64,000 nt of DNA, taken from assembly GCF_009720655.1 (NCBI RefSeq), contig NZ_WNKS01000007.1, positions 62,001-126,000 on the forward strand, in the 5' to 3' direction. The stretch is from Rhodoblastus acidophilus (GTDB taxonomy: Bacteria > Pseudomonadota > Alphaproteobacteria > Rhizobiales > Beijerinckiaceae). Within the stretch, counting starts at the first letter, position 1. Each line of letters opens with the position of its first letter. Positions 58,567 through 64,000 of this stretch are shown here, in pieces. The translations under genes were made by a program, and so were the position numbers. The notes beneath the pieces are model-generated. The model was not told the DNA's origin and did no database searches. It saw only the letters and a program-made list of their open reading frames with translations.

Positions 58567-58818
58567 TCACTTGTTGGGCTCGGGCTCCAAGCCCTCAACG
58601 TCGCCGATCAGGTCTTGCAGGGTGCTCTGAACCGCCTCATAGCCCTCGCGCCATTCCACATAGGCCGCGCCCGCGTCGCTGTTGGACCACTTCTCGGAAC
58701 GCTCGCCTTCGTAGTCGTTCATGGCGTCGGCGAGGCCGGAAATGAACTCGTCAGCCGCGCGAAGCGCCTCAAGGTGCTTCGCCAATTCTTCCTGTTGGGC
58801 TTTGGTCAGCTTTTTCAT
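58567..58818 (-). CDS. Small hypothetical phage protein
   Basis: The 83-residue acidic helical protein (MKKLTKAQQEELAKHLEALR) has the repeating pattern of a short coiled coil followed by DAGAAYVEWREGYEAVQSTL and an acidic tail. It is separated from neighbours by about 50 bases on each side. Size and charge recall DNA-mimic or inhibitor proteins of phages, but there is no sequence evidence for that beyond acidity. Confidence 0.6.
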   Translation of the reverse strand: MKKLTKAQQEELAKHLEALRAADEFISGLADAMNDYEGERSEKWSNSDAGAAYVEWREGYEAVQSTLQDLIGDVEGLEPEPNK

Positions 58819-58871
58819 GGGAGTTGCCTTTCGTTCGGGGGAAGGAGCGGCCCGGAGGCCGCCCCGGAGGA

Positions 58872-59039
58872 TCAGGCCGCGCGCGAGACGCGGACCAGCT
58901 TGTTGGCCTCGGCGAGCAGCGCCGCATCCTCGGGGGAAAGGATGCAGGCGGCGAAGGGGTGCTTGGCGTCATAGTTCGCGAGGCGGCGCGCATCGTCGTA
59001 GGACCGAGACACGCGGTACTTGTTGAGAAGCTTGGTCAT
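58872..59039 (-). CDS. Small hypothetical phage protein
   Basis: The 55-residue protein (MTKLLNKYRVSRSYDDARRL) is the first gene of the minus-strand accessory operon, directly downstream of the promoter at 59080-59108. It is mostly helical with two halves, YRVSRSYDDARRLANYDAKH and SPEDAALLAEANKLVRVSRA. The ribosome site AAAGGCAAT precedes the ATG. No family recognised. Confidence 0.55.
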   Translation of the reverse strand: MTKLLNKYRVSRSYDDARRLANYDAKHPFAACILSPEDAALLAEANKLVRVSRAA

Positions 59040-59079
59040 TTCGGATTGCCTTTCCATGGCCGGGGGAAGCCACGCCCTA

Positions 59080-59108
59080 TCTTTAGGACACAATCCGATT
59101 GTGGTCAA
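59080..59108 (-). promoter_or_regulatory. Accessory operon promoter with operator palindrome
   Basis: On the minus strand TTGACC (plus 59103-59108), 17 bases and TAAAGA (plus 59080-59085). The spacer holds a perfect 15-base palindrome CACAATCCGATTGTG (59089-59103), centred on the AATCCG core shared with the other prophage 2 operators. Confidence 0.6.
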
Positions 59109-59129
59109 GGAAATCCGATGGAAAACCGA

Positions 59130-59579
59130 TCACTCAACCCGAGTGCTGGTTTCCACCCAGGCGAACCGCTCACCCTCCCGACGGAACAGGCCAGCACGCT
59201 CAAGGCGACCAAGGCATTGCTCGACCATCTCGCCGTCGAACTGCGGAGGGACCAGCACCGCCGGCAGGAAGACGGCAACCCAAGCGGCGTCCGTGTGAAT
59301 GATCGCGGCAGCGCGGAGAGCTTGGAGAACCGTGATTTCCTGAGCCCCCAGGCGCAAGAGAGCCCGCTTCCGATCCGTGTTGCGTGCGTCGCCGTCCGTG
59401 GTTTCGAGCCCGATCACAATCAGCTTGCGAAGCGCATCCGCCTCGATAGGCACGCTCGCACGCTCCATCCAGCCCTGCACCCGCTCGACCAGCGCCGGGG
59501 GGAGCGTGAGGGAGCGGGCAGTCATCTTCTCGCCGAACTTTAGAGGCCGTCCCGACCGGGCGGCTTTCGGTTTTAGCAT
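59130..59579 (-). CDS. Ribbon-helix-helix-like regulator
   Basis: The 149-residue protein starts MLKPKAARSGRPLKFGEKMT. MTARSLTLPPALVERVQGWM and SVPIEADALRKLIVIGLE have the strand-helix-helix spacing of a CopG/Arc DNA-binding domain. Residues about 75-149 (EITVLQALRAAAIIHTDAAW, EMVEQCLGRLERAGLFRREG) look like a winged-helix segment. A plus-strand reading frame covers the same region, but this frame has the more natural protein composition and direction, in line with the neighbouring genes. It probably regulates prophage genes. Confidence 0.6.
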   Translation of the reverse strand: MLKPKAARSGRPLKFGEKMTARSLTLPPALVERVQGWMERASVPIEADALRKLIVIGLETTDGDARNTDRKRALLRLGAQEITVLQALRAAAIIHTDAAWVAVFLPAVLVPPQFDGEMVEQCLGRLERAGLFRREGERFAWVETSTRVE

Positions 59580-59884
59580 CGCGTGTTCGCCTTTCGTCCT
59601 ATGGATAATTGCCGATCATAATTCGGATTGCCCATTAAGAGTTTCACGGAAATGGGCCGATTTCAAGCTCGGATTTGTAAACCTTTAATGGCGACTTCGG
59701 TAATTAGTATTGGCATAAAACGTATCAAATTCAGTCACTTAAGGCGTTCCCTTATAGATAAAAACAATAATTAAATTCTGCCCGCGAGACGCTATTACAT
59801 ATACTGATAACCCCACTTTCGGGAAAACATATGCCTACGGAGTATCGAATATTAATTATTGTTTCTCGACCTTCGGAGCCCTGC

Positions 59885-59900
59885 CCTATTCTTAGGGCGT
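59885..59900. promoter_or_regulatory. GCCCTA-TTCT-TAGGGC palindrome
   Basis: This is the third copy of the CCCTAT(T/C)(C/T)TTAGG motif also at 55998-56010 and 59075-59087. It lies in the 409-base AT-rich gap 59580-59988, which shows no gene; apart from this motif and the promoter at 59926 nothing else was recognised there. Confidence 0.5.
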
Positions 59901-59925
59901 TTATCGGAAAACGCTCGGAAACCTT

Positions 59926-59954
59926 GACCGGATTAAATCCGAAGGCTAATCATT
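59926..59954 (+). promoter_or_regulatory. Terminase operon promoter with CGGATTAAATCCG operator
   Basis: TTGACC (59926-59931), 17-base spacer and TAATCA (59949-59954). The perfect palindrome CGGATTAAATCCG (59931-59943) lies in the spacer and is identical to the operator at 43046-43058. Confidence 0.65.
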
Positions 59955-59988
59955 CGAGAGGATTTGAACTTTTCCCTGAAATCGAGCC

Positions 59989-60627
59989 ATGGCCGAGCCG
60001 AAACCCGAACGCCAGTTGAACAGCCGCCAAGCTGCATTCGTCCGCGAGTATCTCGTTGATCGCAATGCAACTCAGGCGGCTTTGCGCGCAGGCTACAGCG
60101 CCGCAACAGCCGGGCAGCTGGCTTCCGCCCTGTTGAAAAACCTTAAGGTTCAGGACGCGATAGAGCGCGAGGAAAGCGCACTCGCAGCGGCGACGAAGAT
60201 CAACCGCGAGAAAATGGTTCGCGACCTCGTTGCGCTCCGCAATGTCGATCTACGTCGCATCGCGCGCTTCAAGACGTTTCCGTGCGGCGATTGCCACGAC
60301 GGGCTCGACAACAAGCCCGAGCATCCCGATTGCGAGTGCAAGTCGTGCCGAGGGCTCGGCTACACGCAGATCGTCGTCGCCGACTTCGACACGCTCACCC
60401 AGGACGAGGCCGACATGGTGAAGTCGGTCAAGATGGGCAAGAACGGCCCGGAAGTCACATTCCACGACAAGCGCGCGATTGATGATCGCATCGCCAAGCT
60501 CTGCGGCTTCGAGCCCAAGCAGGCCGGCGACGCCGCCAACCCGATCCACATTCTGTTGCAGGCGATCCAAGGCACCGCCCTTCCGCTTGCGCCCGCACGC
60601 CTGCCGCCTCCGGGCGAGAATGAGTGA
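59989..60627 (+). CDS. Terminase small subunit with inserted zinc finger
   Basis: The 212-residue protein starts with the Terminase_2 motif LNSRQAAFVREYLVDRNATQ, AALRAGYSAATAGQLASALL, and NLKVQDAI, the classical DNA-binding head of small terminases. Unusually, residues about 95-125 contain a DnaJ-like zinc finger (FPCGDCHDG, CECKSCRGLGY) before the helical end (DKRAIDDRIAKLCGFEPK). The finger may help recognise the packaging site or nuclease-sensitive ends. It is the first gene of the rightward late operon, downstream of an operator-controlled promoter. Confidence 0.85.
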   Translation: MAEPKPERQLNSRQAAFVREYLVDRNATQAALRAGYSAATAGQLASALLKNLKVQDAIEREESALAAATKINREKMVRDLVALRNVDLRRIARFKTFPCGDCHDGLDNKPEHPDCECKSCRGLGYTQIVVADFDTLTQDEADMVKSVKMGKNGPEVTFHDKRAIDDRIAKLCGFEPKQAGDAANPIHILLQAIQGTALPLAPARLPPPGENE

Positions 60628-60712
60628 GCGCATGGCGAACCCCCAACCGACCCACGACGCGCGAGCTTGGCATGTGCCCTGCGCCGCGCGTCGCCGCATT
60701 TGAGAGGCCGAC

Positions 60713-61165
60713 ATGCACTCCCTCGTCACCTTCCTGATTTTCCTCGCAGCTATCGCCGTCCCGTTGATCGTCGTCGGGATCGGATCGCACATCGCGGCCA
60801 TTCACGCGCCCAAAATGCCGGGCTGGCCTCGCGTCAAAGCGATTGGCTTCGGGACTGCCTGGTTTGCGATTTTCTGCGTCCCGCACGCCGTCGTCGTCGC
60901 CTATGCCAGCGTCGCCCACATGGCCGCCGTCGCCCTCGCGCCAATCATGGGCCTCGTCCATGGCGCGCGCATCCTCACGACCGAACTCGTGGTCGAAGCC
61001 TGGACGCACATTTGCGTCGTCAAAGCCCTCATCATGAATGACATCGACCGGCTCGTGACGCTGCGCGACAGCGCCGAGGCGAAACTGAAATCCGTCAAGG
61101 CTCGCGCCCAGGCCGAACTGGACGAGCTTGAAGACGCCATCGAGCGCAAAGTCACGAGGCGCTGA
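60713..61165 (+). CDS. Phage membrane protein
   Basis: The 150-residue protein has two or three hydrophobic helices (LVTFLIFLAAIAVPLIVVGI, GTAWFAIFCVPHAVVVAYAS, then a weaker one) followed by a charged coiled coil (LRDSAEAKLKSVKARAQAEL). A class of small membrane proteins placed between terminase and lysis genes has this layout, sometimes spanin- or holin-like, but the long cytoplasmic coil argues against a simple holin. Function unknown. Confidence 0.65.
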   Translation: MHSLVTFLIFLAAIAVPLIVVGIGSHIAAIHAPKMPGWPRVKAIGFGTAWFAIFCVPHAVVVAYASVAHMAAVALAPIMGLVHGARILTTELVVEAWTHICVVKALIMNDIDRLVTLRDSAEAKLKSVKARAQAELDELEDAIERKVTRR

Positions 61166-61166
61166 A

Positions 61167-61505
61167 ATGGTCGCGTGCGACTACGACCGCCTCACCGCGA
61201 AAGTCGGCGACGCCCAGGTCGCCGACGCCAGATGCAGCCGCAAGGTGCTGTGCCTCGGCGGGCCGGACAACGGCCAGCGCATCCCGATCCGCGACGCGGC
61301 CAACCGGCGCTATCGCTGGCGCTACGTGTTCGGTCGCGAATGGATGATCCACGACAGCATCGACCGCTCTTGGATCGGCGAGGCCATCGCGATCAGCGAA
61401 TGGCTCGACAAGAACGAGCGCCATTGGCGCGCAGGCGTCGCCCGCTCTGACCTCGGCGACCTTCTCGACCTCAACCGCCTTCAACACCAAGGAGCATCCG
61501 CATGA
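61167..61505 (+). CDS. Hypothetical phage protein with GGPxxG motif
   Basis: The 112-residue protein starts at ATG 61167 (MVACDYDRLTAKVGDAQVAD), directly after the membrane protein stop. LCLGGPDNGQRIPIRD and RYRWRYVFGREWMIHD follow the pattern C.GGP..G..i....y...., also present in the protein at 63574, so the two may be distant relatives. The end is helical (IGEAIAISEWLDKNERHWRA). Its stop overlaps the next gene's start by four bases. Function unknown. Confidence 0.6.
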   Translation: MVACDYDRLTAKVGDAQVADARCSRKVLCLGGPDNGQRIPIRDAANRRYRWRYVFGREWMIHDSIDRSWIGEAIAISEWLDKNERHWRAGVARSDLGDLLDLNRLQHQGASA

Positions 61506-61933
61506 TTAAGCCCACCGTTGGCCGCGTCGTTTGGTACACGCCGCCCCACGCGCCGGCAGGCGAGCCGGCCAACGATCCGCAGACGCACGCTGCGCTCATC
61601 GCCTACGTCTGGCACGACCGCATGGTGAACCTCGCCGTGTTCAGCCCGAACGGCGAGAACTACGGCGTGACCAGCGTGACGCTCGTTCAGGAAGGCGACA
61701 TGGCCCCCGAGGCTGGCCGCTACGCCGAGTGGATGACCTACCAAGTCGGGCAGGCCAAGAAGCACTCCGCCGAAGACGCTGTGAATGAAGCCACGCGCGA
61801 CGCTCTCACCGGCGGCGTCGGCTTCCTCTTGGTGGATCGCGAAGGCAAGGCGCACCGCGTCCCGCGCAGCGACGTGCTCGACCTCGTGAAGGGCCACACC
61901 CTCTACGACGTGATCGAAGGCGCGACCGCCTGA
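61502..61933 (+). CDS. Hypothetical phage protein
   Basis: The 143-residue protein (MIKPTVGRVVWYTPPHAPAG) has an SH3-like opening, VGRVVWYTP followed by AALIAYVWHDRMVNLAVFSP and GVTSVTLVQEGD, seen in many phage proteins of unknown role. The C-terminal half is acidic and helical with a final segment (GFLLVDREGKAHRVPRSDVL). It is coupled to the gene before it. No catalytic residues are evident. Confidence 0.65.
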   Translation: MIKPTVGRVVWYTPPHAPAGEPANDPQTHAALIAYVWHDRMVNLAVFSPNGENYGVTSVTLVQEGDMAPEAGRYAEWMTYQVGQAKKHSAEDAVNEATRDALTGGVGFLLVDREGKAHRVPRSDVLDLVKGHTLYDVIEGATA

Positions 61934-61992
61934 CAATTCCCAACGGCGGGCCAGCAGCGCCCGCCACATTCCCCCGAGTGAAAGGCACGACG

Positions 61993-62727
61993 ATGCAAGA
62001 GCAATTCCTGACCAGAACGCAGGCCGGCAAATATCTCCATGACAAATGGGGTTTCGGCGGCGCGTCCGTTCTCGCGGAAGCCCACCAAGCCGGCACCGGG
62101 CCGGTCTTCGTGAAGCCGGGCGCGAAGGTCTTCTACACGAAGGCATCAATCGACGCTTGGGCGCAAGCCATCATGCTCGACCCCTTCAAGAAGGCCGGGA
62201 TCAACATCGAGCCCGAGCCCAAGGCCAAGGAGCCAGCACAGATGGAACAGCCGACCAAATACGACGAGGCCGCCTGCGAGGCGGAAATCATCGCCAAGGG
62301 CAAGACCTCCCCGCGCGTCACGCCCGATCAGATCGACGCGATCATCGTCACCGCCGATTACTTTCAACTGCGCACGCTGACCATCTGCGTGATCACGCTC
62401 TGGAACGGCTTCACAGTGACCGGCGAAAGCGCGTGCGCCTCGCCCGATAACTATGACGCGGAAATCGGCAAGAAGCTGGCGTTCGCCCAGGCGCGCGAAA
62501 AGATTTGGGCGCTCGAAGGCTATCGCCTGAAAAGCCTTCTCGCCCACGAGGATGAAAGCACCGCCGACCCGAACAAGGCCGTCAAGTCAGACGGCGCTTG
62601 GGTTTCAATCGGCATCGCCCGCTTGCTCGAACGGGCAAAGAAGGCCGGAGTGGCCGAGCCGAAGCGCCAAGACCTTTTCCATGCGGCGCAAGCCCTCTGC
62701 GTGGCTATCGCGAAGGTGGGCGAATGA
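61993..62727 (+). CDS. Excisionase-like HTH fused to Gp49/Sf6 gp66 family domain
   Basis: The ATG at 61993 (MQEQFLTRTQAGKYLHDKWG) has AAAGGC upstream and is preferred to a GTG at 61978. The first 60 residues are a MerR/excisionase-like winged HTH ending KVFYTKASIDAWAQ. After a Pro/Glu linker the central domain (VTPDQIDAIIVTADYFQLRT, GFTVTGESACASPDNYDAEI, ARE.IWALEGYRL) matches the N4 Gp49/Sf6 gene 66 family. A last helical part contains RLLERAKKAGVAE. The fusion suggests a regulator or modifier with a DNA-binding head; precise function unknown. Confidence 0.75.
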   Translation: MQEQFLTRTQAGKYLHDKWGFGGASVLAEAHQAGTGPVFVKPGAKVFYTKASIDAWAQAIMLDPFKKAGINIEPEPKAKEPAQMEQPTKYDEAACEAEIIAKGKTSPRVTPDQIDAIIVTADYFQLRTLTICVITLWNGFTVTGESACASPDNYDAEIGKKLAFAQAREKIWALEGYRLKSLLAHEDESTADPNKAVKSDGAWVSIGIARLLERAKKAGVAEPKRQDLFHAAQALCVAIAKVGE

Positions 62728-63137
62728 AGCGCCTGTTCGCTCTCGCTCTCATCATGGCGACGCCGGCTCATGCCGGCGGCTCGCTCTCGTCCGTTGTCGA
62801 TCAGGCCGCCGCTCGGCATGGCGTCCCGCGCCATCTGGCCCGCGCTGTCATTATGACCGAGAGCGGCTTCAACCCGCACGCCCGGAACTCGCACGCCATC
62901 GGCTTGGGCCAGATCAAGTGCCAGACGGCGCGCGGGCTCGGCTATCGCGGCGCGTGCAACGGCTTGCTGCATCCCGTCGTCAACGCCGACTTGTCCATGC
63001 GCTATCTGCGTCAGGCAATCTCGCGCGGCGGAGCCGGTTGCGCCGGGCTCGCCCTCTACAATCGCGGCGTCTTCGCCAAGCCTCGTTGCACCGCCTACGG
63101 GCGCAAGGTGCTCCGCATCGCGAGGGCCGGCGAATGA
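62724..63137 (+). CDS. Lytic transglycosylase (SLT)
   Basis: The 137-residue protein has a signal peptide (MKRLFALALIMATPAHAG) and one SLT domain: VVDQAAARHGVPRHLARAVI, catalytic Glu in MTESGFNPHARNSHAIGLGQ, NADLSMRYLRQA and LALYNRG. It cleaves peptidoglycan in the periplasm, for lysis or for DNA entry. It overlaps both neighbouring genes by four bases. It is short, so no substrate-binding domain is attached. No holin gene is certain nearby. Confidence 0.88.
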   Translation: MKRLFALALIMATPAHAGGSLSSVVDQAAARHGVPRHLARAVIMTESGFNPHARNSHAIGLGQIKCQTARGLGYRGACNGLLHPVVNADLSMRYLRQAISRGGAGCAGLALYNRGVFAKPRCTAYGRKVLRIARAGE

Positions 63138-63577
63138 CCGTCACCGAGAAATGGGACCGTCGCTTTCTCGACATGGCCGAGCTTGTCGCCTCGTGGTCGA
63201 AAGACCCGAGCACGAAGGTTGGCGCTGTCATCGTCCGACCGGACAAGACCGTGTGCAGCGTCGGCTTCAACGGCTTCCCGCGTGGCGTTCCAGACGCCGA
63301 GGAATGGCTGTTGGATCGGGCGACGAAGTACGCCTACACCGTCCATGCGGAAATGAACGCCATCCTCACGGCCAACGAGCCCGTGCGCGGCGCGACGATC
63401 TACACGACCTTCCATCCCTGCGCCTGCTGCGCCGCCTCCATCGTGCAGGCCGGCATTGTCCGCGTCGTCGTGCTGGCTGACGCGACGCCCGAGCGTTGGG
63501 CCGACAGCTTCGCCGCCGCCGGCTCCGTGCTGGCTCTGGCTGGCGTGTCCGTCGATTTGATCGAGAGGCGCGCATGA
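63134..63577 (+). CDS. dCMP deaminase-like protein
   Basis: The 147-residue zinc deaminase has zinc ligands in TVHAEMNAILTANE and FHPCACCAASIVQAGI, the catalytic Glu in HAEMN, and DPSTKVGAVIVRPDK with the expected N-terminal loop. Phage dCMP deaminases raise dUMP for thymidylate synthesis. It overlaps the transglycosylase gene by four bases, as do the next two genes. The allosteric dCTP site region GFNGFPRGVPD is present. Cytidine or related deaminase activity cannot be ruled out. Confidence 0.9.
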   Translation: MTVTEKWDRRFLDMAELVASWSKDPSTKVGAVIVRPDKTVCSVGFNGFPRGVPDAEEWLLDRATKYAYTVHAEMNAILTANEPVRGATIYTTFHPCACCAASIVQAGIVRVVVLADATPERWADSFAAAGSVLALAGVSVDLIERRA

Positions 63578-63858
63578 CCAAGCGCGTCGTCTCCTGCATG
63601 GGTGGGCCGCTCGACGGAAGGTGCGTCGCATTCCAAGGCAAGCTCTATCGCCACTTCGAGTACCCGAAGAAATCGACCTTCGACGCGATGAAGGAACTGG
63701 CGAGCGGTCAAGTCGCAATGACGATGGAGCCGAGCAGCTTCCACGACTATCGCGTCCTCACCCTTCGCCTGCCCGGCGGGCGTCCGTTTGATCGGTACGT
63801 CCATGTCAGCCTGGACGACGACGAGGCGCTTGAGCGCGCCGAGGCGGAGGAAGCCTAA
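63574..63858 (+). CDS. Hypothetical phage protein with GGPxxG motif
   Basis: The 94-residue protein (MTKRVVSCMGGPLDGRCVAF) is built on the C.GGPLDG..v pattern frequent in small phage proteins, then GKLYRHFEYPKKSTFDAMKE and RLPGGRPFDRYVHVSLDDDE with an acidic end. It resembles the start of the protein at 61167. It is coupled to the deaminase gene and its stop overlaps the start of the terminase large subunit. Function unknown. Confidence 0.65.
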   Translation: MTKRVVSCMGGPLDGRCVAFQGKLYRHFEYPKKSTFDAMKELASGQVAMTMEPSSFHDYRVLTLRLPGGRPFDRYVHVSLDDDEALERAEAEEA

Positions 63859-64000
63859 TGGCTGTCTCGCTGGATTTCGTGCCGAAGGACGACGCGGAGC
63901 TTATGCAAGCTCTGCGCGATCCGCTTTGGCGCGTGTGCAGCGGGCAGCTTTATTGGATCATGACGAAGGCGACGAACGGCGAGGCCGCAGCCGTCCCCTT
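63858..64000 (+). CDS. Terminase large subunit, N-terminal part only
   Basis: The gene runs off the right edge; 47 codons are present: MAVSLDFVPKDDAELMQALR, then DPLWRVCSGQLYWIMTKATN and GEAAAVP. The pattern LRDPLWR.CsGqLY.I is the usual beginning of a group of phage terminase large subunits, before the ATPase. The start overlaps the previous stop (TAATG). The ATPase and nuclease lie outside the window. This marks the start of the packaging and structural genes of prophage 2. Confidence 0.65.
   Translation, partial: MAVSLDFVPKDDAELMQALRDPLWRVCSGQLYWIMTKATNGEAAAVP

Noticed and set aside
58824-59543. Plus-strand frame of 239 codons
   Set aside because: It crosses an operator-containing promoter region and is antisense to two better supported minus-strand genes.

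Overview
The window is high-GC alphaproteobacterial DNA, most likely Hyphomicrobiales (a Methylocystis/Methylosinus/Beijerinckiaceae-like host). This rests on gene content, the MlaE-MlaF-MlaD layout, PCu(A)C, meaB and palindromic repeats of a type common in that order. The genus is an inference. No rRNA, tRNA or CRISPR array was recognised.

Region 1 (1-13.5 kb) is part of an HK97-type prophage. Packaging and head-tail genes lie on the minus strand: small terminase, large terminase, portal, protease, capsid, connector, gp10-like, tail terminator, tail tube and the start of a tail assembly gene. An S24 repressor and two early genes sit at the right end. Three TGGG-N6-CCCA palindromes flank the repressor gene and the packaging promoter region. 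Three features are unusual. A papain-fold toxin domain lies in the -1 frame behind the portal gene, followed by an Imm35-like gene. A hisC aminotransferase gene sits on the opposite strand between portal and protease. A dispersed palindromic element is read in frame inside the large terminase.

Region 2 (13.5-41.5 kb) is chromosomal. It holds a LuxR regulator, small regulators, PCu(A)C, a TerC-like protein, a C15 peptidase-like protein and meaB. An outer-membrane barrel follows, with a truncated and a complete H-NS-like gene around an AT-rich tract. Next is a leucine/isovalerate degradation operon (isovaleryl-CoA dehydrogenase, methylcrotonyl-CoA carboxylase, hydratase, acyl-CoA synthetase, HMG-CoA lyase) ending beside a large fused 2-oxoacid ferredoxin oxidoreductase, with a divergent AraC regulator. 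Glutaryl-CoA dehydrogenase, a hybrid histidine kinase, pterin dehydratase, an Mla/MCE lipid transporter with a fused auxiliary domain and an LssY-like protein complete it.

Region 3 (41.5-64 kb) is a second prophage. It appears to be inserted in the 5' end of dusA: a 29-codon dusA-like start is cut off at 41.6 kb. It carries a PrtN-family gene, an XRE repressor and a plus-strand replication/recombination module: VRR-NUC, Sak4-like ATPase, DUF669 SSB, coiled-coil protein, a two-domain sliding clamp, Cas4-like nuclease, helicase and primase-polymerase. A block of small minus-strand genes follows (MazG-like, DUF2786, ParB-like and others). The late region begins with a small terminase, small genes, a transglycosylase and a dCMP deaminase, and the window ends inside the large terminase. 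Promoters with TTGACC-like -35 boxes and CGGATTAAATCCG-type operators tie the early, accessory and terminase genes to the XRE repressor.
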